Assembly (NCBI RefSeq): GCF_023718305.1 | Contig: NZ_QEYO01000008.1 | Span: 124,001-188,000 of the forward strand | Length of the DNA: 64,000 nucleotides | Direction: 5' to 3' | From: Gramella sp. AN32 | GTDB lineage: Bacteria > Bacteroidota > Bacteroidia > Flavobacteriales > Flavobacteriaceae | In this document: piece by piece, positions 1-8,283 of the stretch | How the letters are laid out: the number at the start of each line of letters is the position of its first letter | Numbering within the stretch: the stretch's first letter is position 1 | Made by a program: the position numbers and the translations under genes | The notes under the pieces: model-generated | What the model was told of the DNA's origin: nothing | The model's database searches: none | The model's input: only the letters and a program-made list of their open reading frames with translations

Positions 1-1
1 G

Positions 2-1315
2 ATTTTAAATAAAGTTGGAAATGAAGTCCCGTCAATTAAAAATGATGAATTCTTTAAAAATGCTTTTGATACAGTTCAGGAATTAATTCGAAAAGAATTA
101 ATAGTTGCCGGGCATGATATCGCTTCTGGCGGATTCATTACCACGCTATTGGAAATGTGTTTTGCCGATAATAATCTTGGGGCAAATCTGGATCTTTCAG
201 CCTTGGGTGAAAGTGACATTATAAAATTATTATTCAATGAAAACTGCGGAATCGTTTTTCAGGCAAAGGATGGTTCAATTGAATCTATTCTGAAAGAAAA
301 GAAGATTGAATTTTTCAACATTGGAAAAGTTACTGAAAGTGATATACTTTCCATAAAAAATAATTCCGAAGAATTTAGTTTCGATATCAGGGAATTAAGG
401 GATACCTGGTATAAAACTTCTTTCCTGCTTGATAAAAAACAAAGCGGAATAGATAAAGCAACCGAGCGTTTTCATAATTATAAAGAACAACCGCTCGAAT
501 TCAAATTTCCGGAGCATTTTACCGGTAAACTCCCTGTCATTTCGAATGCAAATGAGAAATCTCAACCCAAGATAAAGGCAGCGATCATTCGGGAAAAAGG
601 ATCAAATTCAGAGAGGGAAATGGCCAGGGCCATGCACTTAGCCGGTTTTGATGTAAAAGATGTTCATATGACCGATCTTATTTCAGGTCGTGAGGATTTG
701 GAAGATATCAGGTTTATCGCGGCGGTTGGAGGATTCTCTAACTCAGATGTTTTGGGAAGTGCCAAAGGTTGGGCTGGAGCATTTCTTTACAATGAAAAAG
801 CAAAAAAGGCCCTGGATACATTTTTTCAACGAGAAGATACGCTATCCCTGGGTGTTTGTAATGGCTGCCAGTTATTTATAGAATTAGGCCTGATTAATCC
901 AGATCATGAACAGAAGCCAAAAATGCTTTATAATGAATCCCATAAATTCGAGTGTAATTTTACTTCCGTAGAAATTCAGGAGAATAATTCGGTAATGCTA
1001 TCAACACTTGCTGGTTCCAAATTGGGTATTTGGGCAGCCCACGGTGAAGGGAAATTTAGTTTTCCATATGAAGAAGAAAAATATAAGATCGTTGGAAAAT
1101 ATGGATATGAAGGTTATCCTGCCAATCCTAACGGATCTCATTTTAATACCGCAATTTTAACTGATGATTCCGGCAGGCATTTGGTGATGATGCCGCATTT
1201 GGAACGTTCTACCTTCCAGTGGAACTGGGCTCATTATCCTGAAAATAGGAAAGATGAAGTTTCCCCTTGGTTAGAAGGATTTGTAAATGCCAGAAAATGG
1301 CTTGAAAAGAAATAA
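2..1315 (+). CDS. purL: Phosphoribosylformylglycinamidine synthase, C-terminal part (cut by window edge)
   Basis: Catalyses the ATP- and glutamine-dependent conversion of FGAR to FGAM in purine synthesis. The reading frame is open from base 2, so the gene enters from the left; about 437 residues are visible of a family that is usually about 1200-1300 long in its large, fused form. The first residues carry the AIRS-type motif GHDIASGG; from about residue 190 there is a class I glutamine amidotransferase domain with the nucleophile in LGVCNGCQ and the His/Glu region PHLERSTFQW near the C-terminus. A strong terminator follows 25 bases after the stop. The N-terminal domains cannot be judged from this window. 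Confidence 0.95.
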   Translation: MLNKVGNEVPSIKNDEFFKNAFDTVQELIRKELIVAGHDIASGGFITTLLEMCFADNNLGANLDLSALGESDIIKLLFNENCGIVFQAKDGSIESILKEKKIEFFNIGKVTESDILSIKNNSEEFSFDIRELRDTWYKTSFLLDKKQSGIDKATERFHNYKEQPLEFKFPEHFTGKLPVISNANEKSQPKIKAAIIREKGSNSEREMARAMHLAGFDVKDVHMTDLISGREDLEDIRFIAAVGGFSNSDVLGSAKGWAGAFLYNEKAKKALDTFFQREDTLSLGVCNGCQLFIELGLINPDHEQKPKMLYNESHKFECNFTSVEIQENNSVMLSTLAGSKLGIWAAHGEGKFSFPYEEEKYKIVGKYGYEGYPANPNGSHFNTAILTDDSGRHLVMMPHLERSTFQWNWAHYPENRKDEVSPWLEGFVNARKWLEKK

Positions 1316-1340
1316 TTCCCTCTAATTTTCTAAAATAGTT

Positions 1341-1371
1341 GAAGGGATGCTAATAACATCCCTTCTTTTTT
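1341..1371 (+). terminator. Intrinsic terminator after purL
   Basis: A perfect 9-bp stem (GAAGGGATG / CATCCCTTC) with a 7-base loop is followed by six T. It separates purL from the acyl-CoA synthetase and shows that a TTG codon at 1370, inside the T-run, is not a start codon. Confidence 0.9.
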
Positions 1372-1438
1372 GAATTATCCATTTGAAGTAGCCCGCTTTT
1401 TTGCTATTTTGCAAGGTATATGCAAACCGGCTACCACA

Positions 1439-3217
1439 ATGAACGATATTAAAAGACTTTTCGATTTTCCCTATTATCAGCTTAAAAATTTTCCTTTAGA
1501 TAAAGCTTTCGGAACTAAATATAATGGTGTATGGAAAACAATTTCTACCCAGGAATATATAGATCAGGCAAATACAATCAGCCGGGGGCTCTTAAATTTG
1601 GGGGTGCAACCCAATGATAAGATCGCGATTATTTCATCATCCAATAGAACTGAATGGAGTATCATGGATATTGGGATCATGCAGTTGGGGGCTCAAAATG
1701 TGCCAATTTATCCTACCATTTCTGAAGAAGATTATGAATATGTACTTTCTCATAGCGGGGCGATTTATTGTTTTGTTTCAGATAAGGAAGTATTGGAAAA
1801 AGTCAACAAAATAAAGGCGAACACGCAAATGAAGGAAGTGTATTCTTTTGACGAAATACCAGGTTGCAAGAACTGGAAAGAAATTTTGGAGAGTGGAGAA
1901 AATAAGTCTAATCAGGCTGAAGTAGATGGTCTAAAAGAAAAGGTAACCAAAGACGATGTTGCTACCATAATATATACTTCAGGAACTACGGGAAGACCAA
2001 AAGGGGTGATGCTCTCCCATAATAATATTGTAAGCAATGTTTTAGGAAGTGCTCCCCGGGTTCCTTTTGAGACCGGAACCTATGTGGCACTAAGCTTCTT
2101 ACCGGTTTGCCACATTTTCGAAAGAATGATCCTTTATTTATACCAATATTATTCTGTATCGGTATATTTTGCTGAATCCATTGAGAGTATCAGCGAAAAT
2201 CTGAAGGAAGTAAAACCACATGTGATCACTGCTGTTCCTCGTCTCCTGGAAAAAGTATATGAAAAAATTATCGTTAAAGGAACTGCTCTGGAGGGAATAA
2301 AAAAGAACTTATTCTTTTGGGCGGTAGAATTGGGCCTAGAATACGAACCCTATGGAGCAAATGGTTTTTGGTATGAATTTAAGCTGAAAATTGCCAGGAA
2401 AATTATTTTTTCAAAATGGAAGGAAGGACTTGGTGGTAATATTGAATTGATCGTTTCTGGTAGTGCCGCTTTACAACCAAGGCTTGCCCGGGTTTTTGCC
2501 GCTGCTGAAATTCCGGTTATGGAAGGTTATGGGTTAACGGAAACTTCCCCCGTTATCGCGGTGAACGACGAACGCGAAGGAGGATTCAAAATTGGCACTG
2601 TAGGCCGTGTTCTGGACAATGTGGAAGTTAAAATTGCTGATGACGGTGAAATTCTGGCCAAAGGTCCCAACATTATGAAAGGATATTATAAAGATGAAGA
2701 TAAGACAAATGAAGTGATAGATGCCGAAGGTTTTTTCCATACCGGCGATATTGGTGAGCTGGATAGTGATAACTTTCTTAAGATTACCGATCGTAAAAAG
2801 GAAATGTTCAAAACATCAGGAGGAAAATATGTGGCACCCCAGTTGCTGGAAAATACGATGAAGCAGTCTCGATTTATTGAACAAATCATGGTGGTAGGTG
2901 ATGGCGAAAAAATGCCCGCGGCATTAATTCAGCCTAATTTTGATTTTATTAAAGACTGGGCCAGGAAGAAAAAGATTGATCTGGGAGATGATTCTACAAA
3001 ATCTATTGCCGAAAATAATATGGTTAAAGAGCGTATTCAGCAAGATATTGATTTTTACAACGAAAAATTTGGAAAATGGGAGCGGGTAAAAACCTTTGAA
3101 CTCACTCCCGAAGTCTGGTCTGTAGAAGAAAATCACCTTACCCCTACCATGAAATTAAAACGCAGAAATATTCGGGAACGATATAAAGAATTATATGAAA
3201 AGCTCTACGCACGTTAA
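1439..3217 (+). CDS. Long-chain acyl-CoA synthetase (AMP-forming)
   Basis: Activates free fatty acids to acyl-CoA, the entry step of the beta-oxidation encoded downstream. The 592-residue product is an ANL-superfamily enzyme of the FadD15/long-chain type: the P-loop-like motif YTSGTTGRPKGVMLSHNN, the GYGLTETSP motif and the HTGDIGELD / TDRKKE hinge region are all present. I place the start at the ATG at 1439, because the frame upstream only offers a TTG inside the purL terminator. It has its own terminator, so it is probably a separate unit from the MarR-fad operon, but its place next to it supports a role in fatty-acid breakdown or uptake. Substrate chain length is inferred from family only. 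Confidence 0.92.
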   Translation: MNDIKRLFDFPYYQLKNFPLDKAFGTKYNGVWKTISTQEYIDQANTISRGLLNLGVQPNDKIAIISSSNRTEWSIMDIGIMQLGAQNVPIYPTISEEDYEYVLSHSGAIYCFVSDKEVLEKVNKIKANTQMKEVYSFDEIPGCKNWKEILESGENKSNQAEVDGLKEKVTKDDVATIIYTSGTTGRPKGVMLSHNNIVSNVLGSAPRVPFETGTYVALSFLPVCHIFERMILYLYQYYSVSVYFAESIESISENLKEVKPHVITAVPRLLEKVYEKIIVKGTALEGIKKNLFFWAVELGLEYEPYGANGFWYEFKLKIARKIIFSKWKEGLGGNIELIVSGSAALQPRLARVFAAAEIPVMEGYGLTETSPVIAVNDEREGGFKIGTVGRVLDNVEVKIADDGEILAKGPNIMKGYYKDEDKTNEVIDAEGFFHTGDIGELDSDNFLKITDRKKEMFKTSGGKYVAPQLLENTMKQSRFIEQIMVVGDGEKMPAALIQPNFDFIKDWARKKKIDLGDDSTKSIAENNMVKERIQQDIDFYNEKFGKWERVKTFELTPEVWSVEENHLTPTMKLKRRNIRERYKELYEKLYAR

Positions 3218-3242
3218 TAGAGAATTACTTTAATTTTTGAAA

Positions 3243-3268
3243 GACTCTCCTTTTTCAGGGGAGTTTTT
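3243..3268 (+). terminator. Intrinsic terminator after acyl-CoA synthetase
   Basis: A 7-bp stem (ACTCTCC / GGGGAGT, one G-T pair), loop TTTTTCA, then a T-run. It ends the acyl-CoA synthetase transcript just before the fad operon promoter. Confidence 0.75.
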
Positions 3269-3316
3269 GATTTAGTTGTAAATAATCTTCCCAAAATAAT
3301 ATAAAACATAAAATTT

Positions 3317-3334
3317 TATTATGCATGCATAATA
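3317..3334. promoter_or_regulatory. Perfect 18-bp palindrome, probable MarR operator
   Basis: TATTATGCATGCATAATA is identical to its reverse complement and ends 8 bases before a perfect -7 box, so it covers the expected -33 region of the promoter. The gene just downstream is a MarR-family repressor, and MarR dimers bind palindromes of about this length. The assignment as an autoregulatory operator for the fad operon is inference from position and symmetry. Confidence 0.75.
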
Positions 3335-3342
3335 TTTTTTTC

Positions 3343-3350
3343 TAACTTTG
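3343..3350 (+). promoter_or_regulatory. Bacteroidota -7 promoter element of the marR-fad operon
   Basis: TAACTTTG matches the TAnnTTTG consensus exactly. Transcription would begin a few bases downstream, only a handful of bases before the preferred ATG at 3360, so the mRNA would be nearly leaderless. The palindromic operator sits directly upstream. Confidence 0.75.
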
Positions 3351-3359
3351 ATGAACCTT

Positions 3360-3812
3360 ATGAAGGAAAAGACTATTGATTATGTTTTACGGGCCACCTG
3401 GATGGCGGTTTCCAAAATGTACAATGAAGAAGCCGGAAAAGCCGGAAGTACTATGGCGACAGGTTTCGCATTGTTAAGCATTGATCCTGAAGAAGGTACG
3501 CCTTCAACCTCATTGGGTCCAAAAATGGGAATGGAAGCGACCAGTTTATCCAGGATCCTAAAAACAATGGAAGAAAAAGGTCTAATCATCCGTAAGAAGA
3601 ACCCAAAGGATGGCAGAAGTGTTCTAATCTATTTAACCGATTTTGGAAAGGAGATGAGGGATTATTCAAAACGGGTGGTGCTAAGGTTCGACGAGGCAGT
3701 GAAAGAATCGGTTTCAGAAAAAGACCTAAAAACCTTTAATGATGTTGCTAATACTATTTTAGCATTAATAAGCGAAAAGAAAATCTACACTGAAGAAATC
3801 AGTATTAAATAA
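3360..3812 (+). CDS. MarR-family transcriptional regulator, likely of the fad operon
   Basis: A 150-residue winged-helix regulator: the recognition segment MEATSLSRILKTMEEKGLI followed by the wing RKKNPKDGRSVLIYLTDFG is typical of MarR. I chose the ATG at 3360 (MKEKTIDY...) since a TTG at 3348 and an ATG at 3351 fall at or before the predicted transcription start. It is the first gene of a run with fadN 14 bases downstream, so it most likely represses its own operon and is released by an acyl-CoA or fatty acid; the ligand is an inference, since no ligand can be read from the sequence. Confidence 0.88.
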   Translation: MKEKTIDYVLRATWMAVSKMYNEEAGKAGSTMATGFALLSIDPEEGTPSTSLGPKMGMEATSLSRILKTMEEKGLIIRKKNPKDGRSVLIYLTDFGKEMRDYSKRVVLRFDEAVKESVSEKDLKTFNDVANTILALISEKKIYTEEISIK

Positions 3813-3826
3813 TTAAATATCAAGAA

Positions 3827-6232
3827 ATGAAAAGAAGGATAAATAAAGTTGCAGTTATCGGCTCCGGAATTATGGGAAGTGGCATTGCCTGTCATTTTGC
3901 CAATATTGGGGTTGAAGTACTGTTGCTCGATATTGTGCCTCGAGAGTTGAATGATGTCGAAAAGAAAAAAGGCCTGAGCCTGGAAGACAAAGTGGTTCGC
4001 AACAGGATCGTGAACAGTTCATTTCAGGAAGCTGTAAAATCCAAACCCTCACCTATTTATCACAAAGATTTTGTCTCCAGAATTGAAACCGGGAATTTAG
4101 AAGATGATTTACATAAAGTCTCCAAAGTTGACTGGATTATAGAGGTGGTTGTAGAAAGACTTGATATTAAAAAACAGGTTTTTGAAAAGCTTGAAAAACA
4201 CAGAAAACCGGGAACTTTGATCACTACCAATACTTCAGGTATTCCTATTAATTTCATGACTGAAGGTCGTAGTGATGATTTTAAAAAACATTTCTGTGGA
4301 ACTCACTTCTTCAATCCTCCGCGATATTTAAGGTTATTTGAAATTATTCCGGGAAAGGAAACTTCCCCAGAAGTTTTAGAATTTCTCGAAATGTACGGTG
4401 AAAAATTTTTGGGTAAAAAGGCGGTTATTGCAAAAGACACTCCGGCTTTTATAGGAAACAGAATTGGTATTTTTTCAATAATGAGCCTTTTCCATATGGT
4501 AAAAGATATGGGGATGAGCATAGAAGAAGTAGATAAACTTACCGGACCGATAATTGGTCGCCAGAAGTCGGCTACCTTTAGAACCGTTGATGTGGTAGGA
4601 TTAGATACTTTGGTGCATGTTGCCAATGGATTGCATGAAAATGTGCCCAGTGATGAGGCTCACGATCTTTATGCTTTGCCAGATTTCATCAATAATATGA
4701 TGGAAAAAAAATGGCTGGGAAGTAAAACCGGTCAGGGATTCTACAAAAAAGAAAAAAAAGAAGATGGTTCCAGTGAGATCAAATCTTTAGACCTGGATAC
4801 TTTAGAATATAGAGAACAAAAAAGAGCTTCTTTTGCAACTCTGGAACAAACCAAATCTATTGATAATGTAATTGACCGTTTTGAAGTACTTATAAATGGT
4901 AAAGATAAAGCCGGGGATTTCTATAGAAAAAGTTTCTCTGCACTTTTCGCTTACGTTTCTAATAGAATTCCTGAAATCTCAGACGAACTTTATAAAATTG
5001 ATGATGCCATGAAAGCCGGTTTCGGCTGGGAACATGGTCCATTCCAGATCTGGGATGCGATTGGGGTGCAGAAAGGTATAGAAATGATGAAAGCTGAAGG
5101 TTATGAACCTGCGGCCTGGGTAAATGAAATGCTGGAAAGCGGAAGCGACCGTTTCTACACCGTAAAAGAAGGAAATACCTATTACTATAATATAGACGAG
5201 AAAAAACAAACGAAAGTTCCCGGTCAGGATGCCTTTATTATTCTTGATAATATCAGGGAATCCAAAGAAGTTTTCAAAAACAGTGGTGTTGTGGTTGAAG
5301 ATCTCGGCGACGGTATTCTAAATGTTGAATTCCGAAGTAAAATGAACTCTATTGGCGGTGATGTTCTGGATGGAATGAACAAAGCGATCGATATAGCTGA
5401 AAAAGAGTATCAGGGACTGGTTGTGGCCAATAGTGGTAAGAATTTTTCCGTGGGTGCCAATATCGGGATGATCTTTATGATGGCCGTTGAGCAGGAATAT
5501 GATGAATTGAACCAGGCGATCAAATATTTCCAGGATACCATGATGAGAATGCGCTACTCGGCTATTCCCACAGTCGCTGCGCCACATGCTATGACTTTAG
5601 GAGGTGGATGTGAACTGTCACTTCATGCAGATATGGTTGTAGCCGCAGCTGAAACCTATATTGGTTTAGTTGAATTTGGCGTGGGCGTGATCCCAGGTGG
5701 TGGCGGGACAAAAGAAATGACCGTAAGGGCTTCTGATACTTTTCAAAAAGATGATGTGGAATTAAACCGACTAAGAGAACACTTCCTTACTATTGGAATG
5801 GCGAAAGTATCTACTTCGGCGTATGAAGCTTATGACCTGAATATCCTTCAGAAAGGAAAAGATATCGTGGTGGTGAATCCGGACCGCCAGTTAGCCATAG
5901 CAAAGAAGCATGCTTTATTAATGGCAGAAAACGCTTATACCAAACCAATTGAAAGAACAGATATTAAAGTGCTGGGTAAACAGGCATTGGGAGCATTCCT
6001 TGTGGGAACCGACCAGATGGCGGCAGGTAAATATATCAGTGAACATGATAAAAAGATCGCTAATAAACTGGCGTATGTAATGGCCGGTGGTGACCTTTCA
6101 GAAAACCAGATGGTAAGTGAGCAGTATTTATTAGAACTGGAACGTGAAGCATTCCTGTCGCTTACAGGAGAACGTAAAACTTTAGAAAGGCTTCAGCATA
6201 TGCTGAAAAAGGGGAAACCACTTAGGAACTAG
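3827..6232 (+). CDS. fadN: 3-hydroxyacyl-CoA dehydrogenase / enoyl-CoA hydratase, FadN type
   Basis: Bifunctional beta-oxidation enzyme of 801 residues, hydrating enoyl-CoA and oxidising 3-hydroxyacyl-CoA. The order of domains is dehydrogenase first (Rossmann motif VIGSGIMGSG at about residue 10, dehydrogenase C-terminal domains to about 450) and hydratase last (about 500-700), the reverse of E. coli FadB and the same as Bacillus FadN. Both hydratase glutamates are visible, in GGGCELSLHAD near residue 594 and GLVEFGVGVIPGGGG near 616. The stop codon TAG overlaps the left arm of an inverted repeat that brackets the next small gene. Confidence 0.94.
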   Translation: MKRRINKVAVIGSGIMGSGIACHFANIGVEVLLLDIVPRELNDVEKKKGLSLEDKVVRNRIVNSSFQEAVKSKPSPIYHKDFVSRIETGNLEDDLHKVSKVDWIIEVVVERLDIKKQVFEKLEKHRKPGTLITTNTSGIPINFMTEGRSDDFKKHFCGTHFFNPPRYLRLFEIIPGKETSPEVLEFLEMYGEKFLGKKAVIAKDTPAFIGNRIGIFSIMSLFHMVKDMGMSIEEVDKLTGPIIGRQKSATFRTVDVVGLDTLVHVANGLHENVPSDEAHDLYALPDFINNMMEKKWLGSKTGQGFYKKEKKEDGSSEIKSLDLDTLEYREQKRASFATLEQTKSIDNVIDRFEVLINGKDKAGDFYRKSFSALFAYVSNRIPEISDELYKIDDAMKAGFGWEHGPFQIWDAIGVQKGIEMMKAEGYEPAAWVNEMLESGSDRFYTVKEGNTYYYNIDEKKQTKVPGQDAFIILDNIRESKEVFKNSGVVVEDLGDGILNVEFRSKMNSIGGDVLDGMNKAIDIAEKEYQGLVVANSGKNFSVGANIGMIFMMAVEQEYDELNQAIKYFQDTMMRMRYSAIPTVAAPHAMTLGGGCELSLHADMVVAAAETYIGLVEFGVGVIPGGGGTKEMTVRASDTFQKDDVELNRLREHFLTIGMAKVSTSAYEAYDLNILQKGKDIVVVNPDRQLAIAKKHALLMAENAYTKPIERTDIKVLGKQALGAFLVGTDQMAAGKYISEHDKKIANKLAYVMAGGDLSENQMVSEQYLLELEREAFLSLTGERKTLERLQHMLKKGKPLRN

Positions 6233-6636
6233 TAGTTAGTATTGAGTAAAGAGTACTTATAAAATGCACAAATTAGAAGGATTAAAAGTTTGGACGAAGG
6301 CAATGAAAGTTGCTGAAGAAATCTATGTTTTAAGTTCAGGTTTTCCACCAGCTGAAAAATACGGTTTAACCAGTCAGATTCGAAGAAGTGCTATCTCTGT
6401 CGCATCCAATATTGCTGAAGGTGCCGGTAGAAATACGAAAGGTGAATTCAGAAATTTTTTAAGTATTGCCAGCGGTTCTTCTTATGAGCTTTTTACCCAA
6501 TTAACATTAGCCTATAAATTGAAACTAACTTCTGAAAATCTAGTACAACCTATTTTAGATGAAGTTGTTGAAATCCAAAAAATGAATTATTCTTTAATAA
6601 AATCTTTAATGTAATGTTTACTTAATACTCATTACT
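6231..6636. repeat. Inverted repeat pair bracketing four-helix gene 1 (arms 6231-6250 and 6617-6636)
   Basis: The left arm AGTAGTTAGTATTGAGTAAA pairs with the right arm TTTACTTAATACTCATTACT at 17 of 20 positions. The left arm starts within the fadN stop codon and the right arm begins 2 bases after the stop of the four-helix gene, leaving 20 bases to the fadA start. In RNA the arms could pair and place the small gene in a loop of about 366 bases, like the stem of a 23S rRNA intervening sequence. No transposase or target duplication was recognised. Confidence 0.7.
6264..6614 (+). CDS. Four-helix bundle protein (23S rRNA IVS / S23 type)
   Basis: A 116-residue, mostly helical protein. The segments LKVWTKAMKVAEEIY, YGLTSQIRRSAISVASNIAEG and EFRNFLSIASGSSYEL are hallmarks of the family first found inside intervening sequences of 23S rRNA genes (also related to the Avd accessory protein of diversity-generating retroelements). 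It lies between fadN and fadA, on the same strand, and is enclosed by inverted repeats (6231-6250, 6617-6636). Its function is unknown; a basic four-helix pentamer that binds nucleic acid is the family expectation. Nothing in it suggests a role in beta-oxidation, so I read it as a passenger in the operon. Confidence 0.9.
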   Translation: MHKLEGLKVWTKAMKVAEEIYVLSSGFPPAEKYGLTSQIRRSAISVASNIAEGAGRNTKGEFRNFLSIASGSSYELFTQLTLAYKLKLTSENLVQPILDEVVEIQKMNYSLIKSLM

Positions 6637-6656
6637 AAAATCTTAATACTAAGAAT

Positions 6657-7841
6657 ATGAAAACAGCATACATAGTAAAAGCTTACAGGACCGCAGTGGG
6701 AAAAGCGCCGAGAGGGGTATTCCGTTTTAAAAGACCAGATGAACTGGCTGCAGAAACCATCCAGTATATGGTGGATAAATTGCCTGATTTCGATAAGAAG
6801 CGCATTGACGACGTCATGGTTGGAAATGCCATGCCCGAAGCAGAACAGGGATTGAACGTTGGTCGATTAATTTCTCTTATGGGATTAAAGATCGAAGATG
6901 TTCCCGGAATGACGGTGAATAGGTACTGTGCTTCAGGATTGGAAACAATCTCTATCGCCACGGCCAAGATCCAGAACGGGATGGCAGATTGTATCATCGC
7001 GGGTGGAGCAGAAAGTATGAGCTATATCCCTATGGGTGGCTATAAACCGGTTCCCGATTATGAAGTAGCTAAAGCCGGAAATGAAGATTATTACTGGGGA
7101 ATGGGATTAACGGCAGAAGCGGTAGCCAATCAATATAATGTTTCCCGCGAAGATCAGGATGAGTTTGCATACAAGTCGCATCAAAAAGCAATAAAGGCCC
7201 AGGCTGAAGATCGTTTTCAGGATCAAATAGTTCCTATCGAAATTGAAGAAACTTATGTGGAAGATGGAGAAAAGAAAACAAAAAAATACATCGTAAACAA
7301 GGATGAAGGTCCAAGAAAAGATACTTCCATTGAAGTATTAAACAAACTTAGACCGGTATTTGCTGAAGGGGGAAGTGTAACCGCAGGAAACTCTTCACAA
7401 ATGAGTGATGGTGCCGCTTTTGTGATGGTAATGAGCGAAGAAATGGTAAAAGAATTAAATCTTGAGCCTATTGCCAGAATGGTTAGTTATACTGCCGTGG
7501 GTGTGGAACCACGCATTATGGGAATAGCGCCGGTTTATGCCATTCCCAAGGCTTTAAAACAGGCGGGATTGAAACAGGATGATCTCGAACTAATTGAACT
7601 TAACGAAGCTTTTGCCTCCCAGTCTTTGGCTGTAATAAGGGAATTAGGCCTCAATGAAGATAAACTAAATGTGAACGGTGGTGCAATTTCCATGGGGCAT
7701 CCACTAGGCTGTACAGGAGCCAAACTTTCTGTTCAGATTTTTGACGAAATGCGCAAACGTGAGTTGAAGAATAAGCACTGTATGGTAACCATGTGTGTGG
7801 GAACTGGTCAGGGAGCAGCGGGAGTATTTGAAGTATTTTAA
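6657..7841 (+). CDS. fadA: Acetyl-CoA acyltransferase (3-ketoacyl-CoA thiolase)
   Basis: Cleaves 3-ketoacyl-CoA to acetyl-CoA and a shortened acyl-CoA, the last step of the beta-oxidation cycle. The 394-residue protein has the nucleophilic Cys91 in NRYCASG, the NEAFA motif, His near 348 in [11 protein letters not shown] and the second Cys near 380 in CVGTGQG, the complete thiolase set. It follows fadN with only the four-helix gene between them; its stop codon abuts the left repeat of a second such cassette. The order fadN-fadA-fadE equals the Bacillus subtilis operon. Confidence 0.95.
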   Translation: MKTAYIVKAYRTAVGKAPRGVFRFKRPDELAAETIQYMVDKLPDFDKKRIDDVMVGNAMPEAEQGLNVGRLISLMGLKIEDVPGMTVNRYCASGLETISIATAKIQNGMADCIIAGGAESMSYIPMGGYKPVPDYEVAKAGNEDYYWGMGLTAEAVANQYNVSREDQDEFAYKSHQKAIKAQAEDRFQDQIVPIEIEETYVEDGEKKTKKYIVNKDEGPRKDTSIEVLNKLRPVFAEGGSVTAGNSSQMSDGAAFVMVMSEEMVKELNLEPIARMVSYTAVGVEPRIMGIAPVYAIPKALKQAGLKQDDLELIELNEAFASQSLAVIRELGLNEDKLNVNGGAISMGHPLGCTGAKLSVQIFDEMRKRELKNKHCMVTMCVGTGQGAAGVFEVF

Positions 7842-8277
7842 ATTTTGAATTTTGAATTGAATGGATCTGGCTTGAAAAGGGAAAATTTAATCGCCGAGAA
7901 GACCTTCAGTTTCTCATTGCAAATTATTTCTCTCTTCAAAAAATTGAAGTCGGAAAACGAATTTGTTATTTCCAATCAACTAATCAGATCAGCAACGAGT
8001 ATAGGTGCTAATGTTGAGGAAGCAATTGCGGCACAGTCCCGAAAGGATTTTATTCATAAACTTTCTATAGCTTCTAAAGAGGCAAGGGAAACAAAATACT
8101 GGCTTCGTCTATTAAATGAATCACAAATTACTAAAATAGATGTCGCTAAAGAATTAGAAGAAATAAACCACATTATCAATATTCTAACTAAAATTATTAT
8201 GACCAGTCAAAACAATATTAAATAACGAAGATTGTAAATCAGTTGCAATTCAAAATTTATAATCTATAATTCAAAAT
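7841..8277. repeat. Inverted repeats bracketing four-helix gene 2
   Basis: Left of the gene, ATTTTGAATT occurs twice in overlap (7842-7851, 7849-7858); right of it, the complement AATTCAAAAT occurs twice (8247-8256, 8268-8277). The best single pairing is AATTTTGAATTG (7848-7859) with CAATTCAAAATT (8246-8257), 12 of 12. The left repeat begins at the last base of the fadA stop codon and the right one ends 6 bases before the fadE start. The arm sequence is unrelated to that of the first cassette although the layout is the same. Confidence 0.65.
7872..8225 (+). CDS. Four-helix bundle protein, second and divergent family member
   Basis: About 117 residues; motifs ENLIAEKTFSFSLQIISL, SNQLIRSATSIGANVEEA and DFIHKLSIASKEARETKYW mark the second common subfamily of IVS-type four-helix proteins. 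No ATG exists in frame; family alignment favours the TTG at 7872 (MKRENL...), while earlier TTG codons at 7845 and 7857 lie inside the left repeat. The non-ATG start may mean weak expression or early decay. It sits between fadA and fadE within inverted repeats. It differs clearly in sequence from the first four-helix gene, so the two are not a local duplication. Function unknown. Confidence 0.82.
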   Translation: MKRENLIAEKTFSFSLQIISLFKKLKSENEFVISNQLIRSATSIGANVEEAIAAQSRKDFIHKLSIASKEARETKYWLRLLNESQITKIDVAKELEEINHIINILTKIIMTSQNNIK

Positions 8278-8283
8278 ATTTCA

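Noticed and set aside
1370..1438. N-terminal extension of the acyl-CoA synthetase from a TTG
   Set aside because: The TTG lies in the T-run of the purL terminator and the extension has no family counterpart; the ATG at 1439 is preferred.
6264..8225. Diversity-generating retroelement (because of Avd-like proteins)
   Set aside because: No reverse transcriptase, template repeat or variable repeat is present.
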